From positions 1,033,553-1,097,552 of the forward strand of contig GG745343.1 in the NCBI GenBank assembly GCA_000151295.1: a DNA stretch of 64,000 bases, given 5' to 3'. The notes under the pieces were generated by a model. It worked only from the letters and a program-made list of their open reading frames with translations, ran no database searches and was not told the origin of the DNA. The DNA comes from Allomyces macrogynus ATCC 38327. Lineage: Eukaryota; Blastocladiomycota; Blastocladiomycetes; Blastocladiales; Blastocladiaceae. Every line of letters begins with the position of its first letter. Position 1 is the first letter of the stretch. Shown one piece after another: positions 47,223 through 57,721 of this stretch. A program made the position numbers and the translations under genes.

Positions 47223-50200
47223 ATGAAGGTTGGGCCAGTTTCGACCTGCTCAACCAGCTGCACCACATTTCCAGCAGCTGCAGCCGCCTACAAGCGCGAG
47301 ACATGGCTTCTGACCGCAACCGGCATTGCCAACACTAGCGCGCACATCTTATCGACAAAAAATCGCTCGGCGGCAATGGCACGGCGCCGCCGCTGGTCGC
47401 TTGGCAACCCGTGGTCGGAAGTTACATGGCCGTGGTTGCTGCGTAAGTGTTCTTGCGGCAATCAACAAGACGAAATAAGCGCAAGGAATCTTAACCCCTT
47501 GACGCGGTTCGATGCACTGCGTAGGTCGAGTTATTCGCTCCGCATCTATGACCGGCACGGCGAGCTGGTGGATGTGATCAACTTGACGAGGTGCGGGATT
47601 GAGTCCAGCCAGAACGATTGTCGTTTGGTAGACGACAGATTGCCTGATGGAACGCTCTCCACCAGTTCCTGCGCGGCTCTCGAGTGGAGCCCCGACGGCA
47701 GCTGCTTGGCCATTCTCCAAGCGCAGGCCAGCGCCATTTTGCTCTGGCGCGCCCAAGCCAGGTCCGAAGTGGCCATTGAATCGAACCTGCGCGGCTTCAC
47801 CTGCCTCGCATGGTCGCGCTCCGGGAACATGGTCAGTGACCCTCTTTCCCTTCTCGACACCCAATTCGTCCGACCGCTTCTGACCATTTCCTACCCTTAG
47901 ATCGCTGCCGGCACGTCCAAGGGCAACCTCTTAATCCACACGCTGTCGCACGGCAGCTCCGGCCCAAGCCCCGGGCGATCGATCCCGGTCCTCGGCAAGC
48001 ACAACCGCGCCATCACCTTCGCTGCCTGGACGCGACACGACACCGTCATCTGCTTGTCCGAGGACAAATCCTTCAGCGTCTCGACGCCCGACGGCGATGC
48101 CGTCTACCAACAGGCCTTGCGCGCCGCGCCCTCCGCTACAGCCTGCGCCGTCTTTGCCATGAGGCTTGACGGGAAAACGCACACGGTTCTCGCCACGGCG
48201 CTCGACGGCGGCAAGGCGCTCTACATGCACTCGGTCACGCAACCGGCAGCGACGCCGCCGATCGAGTTGGCGTTGCAGCCCAAGTACGGCGCGATCACGG
48301 GTGTCTGGCCGTTCCCGCTGTCGGCGGCCGCGGGCGGCAACGCGCCGTCGGGCCGGTCGGGAAGCTCGGCGTCGCTGGATGCGGGGCCCGTGGATGGCCT
48401 TGCGGTCGCGTGCGCAAACGGGTATATTGTCGCGCTCTCGCTCGATGAGGCCGATCTCGGCGCCGAGCGCGCTGTTGGGCGCCCGTTCAAACCCACCGTT
48501 ACTGCCAAAAACGGGTCGACCGCAACGGCTGGCGGACTCGCGGCAGCTGCCACGGCGGCGCAGGGTCTTCGCCGGTCGGGGAGCAACGTGCTGGTCGGGT
48601 CCAACTCGGCGCTCCCGCTCGCGGGTGCTGCGACAGCGCCTGTCGTGGCCGCGCTCGCGCAGGATATGACGACACTCGCGGTCGCGTGTGGCGCGCAGGT
48701 CAAGGTGATCGATTTGCGCGGTGATTTGCGTGACGTGGTGCATTCGCTCGTAGTGGATGACGCGGCAGCGGGCAGGGCGGGTGAAATGAGCAGTAGTATT
48801 CCGTCGTTGCTGGCGGATCCGAATGGGGTGATTGAGCGCACGGTGTGGTCGATGGACGGTAAGTTCTTGACCGTGTGCAAGGGGTACGTGACCAGTGATT
48901 GAATTACTTCGATCTGGCTTGTCGTGTACTGATACCTTGGTTCTCTTCAGTGGGGATGTGTGCTCGTTCGTATCGTCCGTGTCCACGCTGGCGGCGAGCA
49001 ACGGCACCGTGACGGTACGAGCTTGTGAAGCCGTTCGTATTTGGGTGAAGAATGCTGACCTCGTGCGATGGTAGGCGTTTCTGAGTGGGCTGACTGAGGT
49101 GACCGTCGGGAGCCTGGGCAAAATCCATCTCAGCGCGGAACCGCAGCTGCTGAGTCTCAGCAAATCGCAGGTACGCTTGCACTGCGCTTTCAGCATAGCG
49201 TTTCAACAACTGACGATTGAAACCGGCCTCGTAGATTTCATTTGCGATCCAAAAACAAGTCGTTGCGTACAGCCTCGACACGCTCGTGCTCACGGCCACG
49301 TTCGACGTGCCAGACCCGATTCTCGGCATTGAATGCAACGACCACATTGCCTGTGTGCAGACGCCCAAGGGAACGCTTCTTTACTCGCTCAAGGCACCCA
49401 AGGAAAAGCCCGTCCACCTCGAGCGCGCAACACTCATCGCCATCCACCCGCAATTTGTTGTTCTCGCCGTCCCCGGCGCCATTCGGCACTACGACCTCAC
49501 TGGGCAACTTCTCTCCGAGCTCAATTTCGCGCGCCCCGTCAAGAAACTCGTGCCGTCGCGACAGACCGCCAACGCGATCCTCGTCTCGGAACCCGAAAAC
49601 CTGCTCTACACGGCCGCGCGCAACCAAACGGTCCCGCTACCCGGATTGGGCGGCGCGTACCTATGGGACGCTGTGTGGCCCAACCTGCTGTATACGTGGA
49701 ACGACTCGACGCTCACGACCTTGGCCTACTTGCCGTACACGCTCGCGGGCCCGCCGACCGTCGTCGAAGTTTGCATGGCCGCGCTCCCGACCAACTGGAC
49801 GCCGCTGCATATCAGCGAAGGCCAAGTGACGTGCGTCGCCACCGGCCAGGTGCACGCGTTCTCGGCGCTCGACGCGTCGTTGCAGGCGCTCTACTACGCG
49901 GGCGACACGCCGAAACTACTCCGCGCGATTGCCGCGATGCGGCGCGTCTCTGGGAACGGCGTGCTCCCCAAGGGCACCAACGATGCTGGCGCCAAGCAAG
50001 TGTCGGACATGGACGCACGACAAGCCGCGCAGCTCGTCGATCAGTGCCTCCAGGCGCTCGATCTGACGACGCCCGCGCTCATCTACCAGCAACTTGGCGA
50101 CGCGGCCAAAGCCGAGTCGCTGCTGGGCCTCGCAGGGATCCGGTCGGCCACCGCCGCGGGTGACGAGGAACTGAATGTTCTCCGCGGCCACGTTTTGACA

Positions 50201-52553
50201 TGGCTTGGAGACTACACGGGCGCACAGGAAATGTACCTGGCAAGTTCCCGCGCCGTACTCGCGTTACACCTGCGCAAGGATTTGTTGCAATGGGAACAGG
50301 CGCTCTCGCTGGCCGCTAAAATCGCGCCGCGCGAGGAACCGCTCGTGTGTCGCGAGTACGCGCGGCAGCTTGAAGCCGATGGCCGATTTGCCGATGCGGG
50401 GGTCATGTATGCGCGGTCGCTCGAGTCGGCGGGTGCAAGGGTCGGGACGGACGCGCTCGAGACGTTGTTGGCGGACCTGGGGTTGCGCGAATGCTTGCAT
50501 GGCGTCGCGCGGATGAAGTTGCGCATGGGCGACTTCAAGGCGATTCGCACGATTCTCGAGTTCAATGACCGCAAGTTGTTTGCCGACGCGGCGGGGATTC
50601 TCGAGGAACTCAAGGAGTGGCACGAGGCCGGCGCGTTTTATGAAAAGGCCGCCATGTTTGAAAAGGCCGCAGCGTGCTTCTTGAAAGGCACGTTTTGCCG
50701 GGGATCTGAGTCCCGCACGACGCGACACTCACCTGGTACAGTTGCTCGTCTCCAGACAAGAATCTCGGCAAGTTGCAGCCGATCATCAAGCACGTGCAAA
50801 CACCCACATACCTGTCCGAGTACGGCCGACTCCTCGAAGCGCAGCAACGCCCCGAGGAAGCGCTTGCCGCGTACGAGCGCGCCAACGACGCGGCCAGCCA
50901 AACGCGCGTGTTTCTCGCCCTCTCGCGCATCGACGAGGCCGTGGCCGTCGTGCGCGCGTCGCGATCGCGCGACGCGGCCAAACAAGTCGCCGAGTACCTT
51001 GCGCGACTCGGCGACGCCAAGACCGTTCTCGAATTCTACTTGCTCGCCGACATGAAGTCCGAGGCGTATGCGCGCGCCAAGGACGCCGGATTGCTCGGCG
51101 AGTACGTGGACTTGCTCGGGTCCGACGCGACCGCCGACGAGCGGCTCGCCGCTGCCACGCACTACGAGCAGAAGCGCGACTCGTTCCGCGCCGGAAAGTA
51201 TTACTTGAAAGCGCACCAGTTCGAGGCGGCGCTCGCGCACCTGCTGCGGTCCGGTACCCGCGCAGCGCTCGACTTGGCGATCGAGACGGTCGGGCAGGCC
51301 AAGAACGATGTGCTTACGCACGAATTGATTGCGTACCTGATGTCGGGCGGGATGGCGCCCGGGGGGCTCGCGACGGTGGTCCCGCCCGGCGATAACGTGG
51401 GCGGAACAGGCGGCGATGGGTCTGGGCCGGCGCCAATTCGGGACCCGCGGTACATATTCAAGCTCTACATGAGTCTCGAGCAGTTCCGCGAGGCTGCACG
51501 GATTGCCGTGATTATTGCGCGCGAGGAATGGGTCGCGGGCAATTACCGCGCCGCGCGCGACGTGCTGTTTGAGACGCAGCGGCAACTGGTCGCGGGCAAG
51601 CACCATGTGCCGGCGCAGATGCGGCACATGCTCTTGCTGCTGCACAGTTACATTTTGGTCAAGGCACGGCGCGAGTTTGAAGCCTAATGGGTGGATTGTT
51701 GGGATCTCGACTCATTGCTGGCCATTGTAGGTGCTGGTCCGACAAGACGATCATTTGGGTGGGGCGCGCATGCTTGCGCGCGTCTCTCGCAACATTTCTC
51801 AGTTCCCAGCGCGTACGTGTGCGACCATCACTTGACGTTTGCGGCATCTCGGATTTACGCTTAATCAACCCCACCAGACGTGGTTCCTATTTTGACCTCG
51901 ACGGTGCTCGAATGCCTGCGATCCGGGCTCAAGGGCAGCGCCATCGAATTTGCGTCGCTTCTGATGCGGCCGGAATATCGCACCAAGCTCGATGCCAAGT
52001 ACAAGAAGAAGATCGAGAGCGTTGTTCGGTCCGTCTCCACCCTGATTTCCATCGCTCTCGCGGAAACTCACATCGCTTCCAATAACTTCAGAAAACAGCA
52101 AGACGAGGACCGCGACCCGCCCGAGCCGCAATCCAAGTGCTGCTACTGCGGCCACCTCATGAACGTAACCGACATGGACTGCTCCGAGTGCAAAAACACG
52201 CTGCCGTTCTGTCTCGCATCGGTACGTTGATTCTGACACGTCCTGTTGCCTTCTCCACTGCGCCAGCGCGTCCATCCGCGCTCATTTTCGCGCTCGGCTG
52301 AATGTAGGGCTACCACATGACGCTCGAGGCCTGGTCGCAGTGCCCATCGTGCCAGAGCCCGGCCTTGCTTCCGGCAATCATGGCGCTCGCCGAAAAGGGC
52401 GTCGAGTGCCCGATGTGCAACCAGCCACTCGACGCGAGCAAGATCGTGCCCGTGTCGGACGCGCGAAGTGCATTGTTGGACTGGCAGGGCGTATCAGCGC
52501 ACGACCAGGAGGAACCGGCGGGCGCATCAGCAGCAAATGGCCTCATTGGCTGA
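47223..52553 (+). CDS. IFT144: Intraflagellar transport protein IFT144 (WDR19 homologue)
   Basis: Subunit of the IFT-A complex for retrograde transport and ciliary entry of membrane proteins. I resolved 13 exons: 47223-47228, 47339-47442, 47525-47590, 47666-47831, 47901-48883, 48951-49014, 49075-49170, 49235-50687, 50756-51681, 51731-51812, 51878-52028, 52092-52221 and 52308-52553 (about 1,490 residues, slightly longer than animal WDR19). The first exon is only ATGAAG. WD40 repeats fill the N-terminal half (YDRHGELVDVINL; VLGKHNRAITFAAW). Then come TPR-like repeats (YTGAQEMYLASSRAVLALHL; AIETVGQAKNDVLTHELI; YRAARDVLF) and the diagnostic VPILTSTVLECLRSGLKGSA and MRPEYRTKLDAKYKKKIE. The C-terminal zinc ribbons follow (CCYCGHL, CSECKN, CPSCQSP, CPMCNQP). 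Introns at 50688-50755 and 51682-51730 use GC donors in this model. Confidence 0.95.
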
Positions 52554-52899
52554 TTATTGAGGGACTGTTCGGGGAAGCGGGACTTGCAGTGGCCAACATG
52601 GAGATCCAGCCAAATGAATTACATTTTGACAACGAAGACACTGCGAGCCGGTTTACAATAGCGAACAAAGGAAAGATGATTGCAATAAACGGCAGGAAAA
52701 AGACGATTTGAGCAAAAAAATCCGCGGCAATGATGGTGACGGGTTGAGGTCGCAATGATGCGGCCCGCGTGCGATGCGTTTGTGCAGAGGCGGGCGTACG
52801 TTGAGAAAAAATGGAGATCAGGGAACATGGAGCAATAAGGAGCAAATAAACGGTCTTGAGCGAGATGGGTTGGGAAAAGAGCAAGGAGCGCGAATTCGT
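52554..52899. other. Intergenic region between convergent genes
   Basis: 346 bp of lower-GC sequence holding the 3' flanks of IFT144 and the chitinase-like gene. No gene seen. Confidence 0.4.
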
Positions 52900-54537
52900 C
52901 TAGAAACAGAAGAAGGACGTGCAGAGCTTGGTCGTGGTCGTCGGTTTGACGGTGGTGCTAACCTTGAGCGACGTCGTCGTTGCCGGTTTCACCGTCGTAG
53001 ATGTGGTAGCTGGCTTAATTGTGGTCGTCGTGGCTGGTTTCGAGGTGGCCGCGGTCGTTGTCGCGGGCTTTGGCGTTGTGAGCGTGGTTGTGGCCGGTTT
53101 CGACGTGGTGAGCGTGGTGGTAGCCGGCTTGGAAGTGGTCAGCGTGGTCGTTGTCGATGGTTTTACGCTGCTGGTGGTCGCGGCCGTTGAGGTCGATGGT
53201 TTCGTGGTGCTGGAAGTCGGCGTCGAGCTAGTGGTAACCGTCGTTTGCGTTGTGCTGGCCGTACTCGAGCTGCTGGTCGTCGAAACCGTCGTACTTGTCG
53301 TGCTGGTGCTGCTGCTGGTCGTGCGTGTCGTCGTCGTCGTAGTGCTAGTCTGGTTCTTGAGCGCCTGGTACGCGTCGTTGATATAACGGAACCGCTGCTC
53401 GGCGCCCGGGTCGGCAATGTTACCGCTGATCACGTTGGAAATCAAACGCGCGCGCGTGTCAGCCAGCCGTCTCAGCCGTCTCGCGCCGCGGCCCTCAAGC
53501 CAACCAATCAACCAACCAACGCACAAATTCGAGCGCGAGGAGTCGAGGAAATGAAACGTACTAGATGCACCGGTTGACCTTGTCCAAGACGGCGCGGTTG
53601 TTGGTGTCCACGTTGAGCGGCTTGGAGCCGTCAAGCGCGTCGGCAAACGTGTACATGCCACTGCACGTGTTGCCCATGACAACGGACGCGCCTGAGTAGA
53701 ACCACCACCCGGCGACGCGGAACATGACGTTCGGGTTGAGCATAACCTTGCGGTTCGCGTCATTGTTGCCGTAGTTGGTCGAGTCGTACGTGAGCCCGAG
53801 CCCTTGGAACGCGTACTTCCAGTTACTCGGGATCATGTGCACTAGATGTAAAGCACGCGAGGGTTGTTGGGCGGCATGGTTAGGTTTTGACCTTGCCGCT
53901 CACGCTTTCCACCCACAGCGCGAAGAAAATCAAGAACGTACAAGCACCCGCACCGCCGTCTTCCGAGTTGAGGAACACCGTCAAACGAGCAGTTTCATGA
54001 GCTACATTGTCGCACCAACGTGGATGGTGAGGAACGGTGGGGAAGCACTCGGCGAGACATGTCGTGGACGTGCGAACCGATATTGCCAATAAACACGGCG
54101 AGGCGAAGGTCCGTGCACATGCTGTACTCGGACGCGCCGGCCGAAACGAGCGGGTACCAAGCGCTGTTGGTCGTGGCGAACACGGACGAGAATGCGGACA
54201 CGCTCTGCGGGCAACCATAGGTCGCACGCTTCCGCAGGTTCGCGATGGCCCGAACGTCGAACGCAATCGGCGCAGGAGCAGGAGTATCCTTGAGGGCAAC
54301 CGAAGCTGTGGTGGAAATGGCGGGCGTCGTCGGTGCCCACACTTGCACCAAGGCCAATAGGGCAACGGCGGCAAAGAACATGGCGCCCGACCGAGCGAGC
54401 CAGACCTTGAGCGTCGTGGTCGGTCGCACGGCAGCGGTCATGTCGGCGTCCTTGGCGGTCGTGATCACGGGCAGATGCTGGCTCGACGACGTGGGGCGCA
54501 CGGTGCCCGTGCTGGGCTGGATGCTTGGCACACGCAT
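52900..54537 (-). CDS. Chitinase (GH19)-like membrane-anchored protein with Thr-rich tail
   Basis: Minus-strand exons 54537-54078, 54001-53942, 53841-53571 and 53470-52900 join in phase (introns 76, 100 and 100 bp), giving 453 residues. A cytosolic N-terminus is followed by one hydrophobic helix (AMFFAAVALLALVQVWA), a signal anchor. The ectodomain has CTDLRLAVFIGNIAHETA with a candidate catalytic Glu (E156 in AHET, as in GH19 HET motifs). It continues with a Gly-rich loop, HMIPSNWKYAFQGLGLTYD, and NPNVMFRVAGWWFYSGAS, resembling the GH19 'P...F...A-W-F-W' strand-helix. The last 150 residues are Thr/Ser/Pro/Lys repeats (TTLTTSKPAT type), mucin-like and probably heavily O-glycosylated, ending in a Cys-bearing LCTSFFCF. 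Likely a cell-surface glycan-binding or hydrolysing protein. The position of the last intron's acceptor is uncertain by 9 bp. Confidence 0.6.
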
Positions 54538-55225
54538 CGGTGCTGTGCAAACAGGTGGAGGAGGGGGTCGGTGGGGAGAAAGAGTCGGGGGGCCTTGCTT
54601 GATTTGGGCGTTGAATTCGATGTGATGGTCATCATCAGGGACCCATCAGTGTTGAGCCCAGGCAGACGAGCGGCGAGCCTGCGTACCGGCCTGGCCTTCA
54701 GACTGGGCGAAGCACATCTGCGGTCGAGTCGGGTGGAAATGGGAAACCAGGCCCGGCTTAAGTTACGGCTGGTCACCGCTGGGAACGCCGGTTGCACGCC
54801 ACAGTGCAGGTATTGTCGAGGATGATGGTGATTCAAGCCGCTGGGACAGACATTGCGGTGCGCTCTCGACAACGCAATCGAAGGGATAATGACGCGCGTC
54901 TCGCGGGCGCGTGCGAGGCGCCGCGAGGCGTACGCCCACCGCTTTGCACCGCAACGCCCAAAAGCCTGAACGTAATGGAGGGGACCAGCCATCCCATCCG
55001 GCCGACCCTTGTTGTCTCTGTCTTTCTCAACCCCTTTTCCCAACATCAACACACACGCAAGCGCGCGTACGCGCACCATCCGCAACGGTCAGCTCACACC
55101 CCGCAATCGCAAAGTAATCCGCGATCAACAAGCCGCCGGGCGCGTGGCGAACCCTTGCATCGCCTGCCATTTGCTAGCTCCCGTCCCAAGGACTCTCGTC
55201 CACGTTTGCAGCCATCACGCCCACC
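54538..55225. other. Intergenic region between divergent genes
   Basis: About 690 bp containing two promoters. Open frames on both strands are motif-free. No gene seen. Confidence 0.4.
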
Positions 55226-56623
55226 ATGGTCGTCGTTACGTTATCCCTCATGGGCGCGTCGGCCACCATGCTTTGGCTCCGCCAGAATCGCTGGATTTAC
55301 TTGGCCGACTCGCCCAAGGCGTCTCGGACCGACGTTCCGGCGCCCGACAGCTTTGGCCTGCCGTACGACGAGTTGTGGCTCGCCGACTTCAATGATGGCG
55401 CCGTGCAACAGCACGCGTACTTCATTTATCGACGCTCATCAAGCCCTGGCCAGCTGGAACCGCCTGTGCCAACCATCTTGTATCTTCACGTCCGTACTCT
55501 TCGCCAATGCGAGTCCAGAAACATGAACAACCATTTTTCCGAGAGCGATGCATTCCATTTCCAAGAGCAAAGCATGTCTGACTTATCGTGGCCACCGCGC
55601 GCGGCGGAATGTCGCATGGACGAGATAGGATCGCGATGGGAACATGGGCCACCGTCTCCCGATTGCCAAAACGCTGCACCGCGACCTTGGATGCAATGTG
55701 ATGATGCTCTCGTACCGCGGGTTCGTTGCGATCGTTCTCCACCGGTCTGACGGCCGATTGAAGGGTGGGAAAAGTGCGAGGTTGGTGGGTGGAGCAGAAA
55801 GTGCTGACCATTCACGAACCGTCAAATCTCGATATTTTGTAGGTTCGGTAAGAGCACCGGCGTTCCTGACGAGCAAGGTCTCAAGGCCGACGCGCAGGCC
55901 GCGCTCGATTTCTTGCTCACGCATCCCGTGTCGAACCGCGGTCCGATTCTGCTCTACGGCCACGGACTCGGTGGTGCCGTGGCCATTGACTTGGCGGCAA
56001 GGAACCCGATTACAGTTGCTGGCCTCGTCGTGGAAAACACGTTTCTCAACCTGGTACGCGTCTCCTCCACCTTGATGGCCATTTTGATCGCGTATTTTCG
56101 CGTGTTGGACGACGTGGCTGACTATCCCGCGGACTCGACCCACTAGCCCAAACTGCTCCCGACCGTCTACCCGCATGCGCGCGCGTTCACGGCGCTGCTC
56201 AATCAGATTTGGGCGTCCGACAAGGCCATTGCGACGCTTCCAGATCAGCTACCGATTATGTTCCTGTCGTCGGCCAAGGACGAATTTGTGCCTCCCACGC
56301 ACATGGCCGAGCTCTTCACGCTCGCCGGTGGCGTTGCCCCGCAGCGTCCCGCGCCTCGGCCCAAGACGCTCAAGGAATGGAAGACTGCGCTCGCGGCGCC
56401 GCCACCAGCACCTGTCAAGCCCAACCCGTTCCGGCAATGGCACGAGTTCACAGAGGCGGCGCACAACAATGTGAGCGAGCAAGCCGGGTTCGTGGCGTGC
56501 TGGCGGTCGTGGATGCGCGCGACCATGGGCCGCGTCGACCCGGACCTGGTGGCGAGGTTGGCGCGGGAGCATTGGCGCCGAGATGATAACGGGCGTGAAT
56601 CAGATGGAGGGATGACCGGGTGA
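55226..56623 (+). CDS. ABHD13/Bem46-type alpha/beta hydrolase lacking the nucleophile serine
   Basis: Exons 55226-55489, 55629-55720, 55843-56053 and 56147-56623 join in phase (introns 139, 122 and 93 bp), giving 347 residues. An N-terminal hydrophobic helix (VVVTLSLMGASATMLWL) anchors it in a membrane. The core follows ABHD13/Bem46 order: VPTILYLH, GNMGHRLPIAKTL, VMMLSYRGFGKSTG, EQGLKADAQAALDFL, ILLYGHGLGGAVAIDLA and VVENTFLNL. The nucleophile elbow normally reads G-x-S-x-G; here it is G-H-G-L-G (Gly at residue 160, codon gga). The acid (SSAKDEFVPP) and base (EAAHNN) positions remain. The lid region has a Pro-rich insert (APPPAPVKPNP). It may be a pseudo-enzyme with a retained scaffold role, or a sequence error may be present. 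Confidence 0.85.
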
Positions 56624-57721
56624 CTGTTTTGATTTGTGACCAAACGCAGCTTTGCTGACAGGGCAGCTGAAACCATGAACGTGAGAGGCGAGGCAGCTGC
56701 GGCAGACCAGGAGGGGCCAACAAATATTCTGGGGTTCGAGCCGGGGATGGCTGACTGGCGAGCAGCGATGCATGCGCGAGCCCTACCGACGTGCGCGAGG
56801 ATGCGCGAGCTGCGGCCAGTTGCGCGTGCCGAACAGGTCAGCGCGCGACCCGGGTGCACGCGCGGTCCGCGGAAAATCAGTTGCGCACACACGATGGCCT
56901 CAAAAAATCAACACGGCCGGTGATCGTGGTTCGGACCCCGGTTGCGAGGTGGAAAATGAAGGTGTTGTGAGTGGTGTCCCCCGTGGGGACGCGACTCGTC
57001 CCTGCTGACGAAACAGTTGACCCACTGCTGGCGCCACGGGCCCACTACGCCGACGGGAAGCACGAAACGTCGGTCAGCCGAAGTCGCCAACCCTACTGTT
57101 ACGATTTTTGCTCCTCGCGAAAACGCGAAAGAAACCAGCAAGAGAACCTGGCGCGCGCGCCTCTGCGTGTACCGCGAGCTGCAGGCGCAGCAAGCCTGGC
57201 CGATCTCGCCCGACTCGACCTTTGTTGTCGTTGCCTCAGGTTGGCTTCGGCGCGGTTCATTCTTGTCGTCCATCGGTTGTGTTCTCGTCCACCCACCGAC
57301 TCACCGACACCTCAACCACCAGCGTCTCGGTCGGTCGACTTGCAAGTATATAAATCCCTGGCGCGCCCCCCAGCAGCGACCTGTATCTTTCGCATCAACA
57401 ACCAGTCGCGACCCTCGCTTCCCCGCGCCTGCAACGGACCCGACCAACCTGTCGCGCATCGATTGTCGGCCTGCAGCTTCACGCTTCCCGACCCGCCCGT
57501 CGTGCAATTACCGACTTGCTCGACGATTTGCAAAAGGTGCGCTCGCTGTGCACCTGCCCGCCCAAATCTTTGGGCCAAGGATTGCAGCGGTCCAGGCAAG
57601 GCTGCACGGATGCGAACAACTGAGCAAGAGTCTCACGCAATTTTGGTTGTCATCCATCGGAAAAAATGTAGTTTGCGACCTCGCGCGCATACCCCGCAAC
57701 TTCTCACTCGCTCGACCGAAA
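56624..57721. other. Intergenic and leader region of the ABCG gene
   Basis: About 1.1 kb. The TATA box at 57347-57355 suggests transcription from about 57,380, leaving a leader of roughly 340 nt before the ABCG start codon. An open frame in phase with the transporter runs through the leader, but its composition is not transporter-like. No separate gene seen. Confidence 0.45.
57347..57355 (+). promoter_or_regulatory. TATA box of the ABCG gene
   Basis: TATATAAAT in a GC-rich context, 367 bp upstream of the start codon; the best match to a canonical TATA box seen in the host part of the window. Confidence 0.55.

Noticed and set aside
56720..56760. tRNA-like T-arm sequence (ggggttcgagccggg)
   Set aside because: The T stem does not pair properly and no acceptor or anticodon arm can be placed around it. 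No tRNA or rRNA gene was found in the window.
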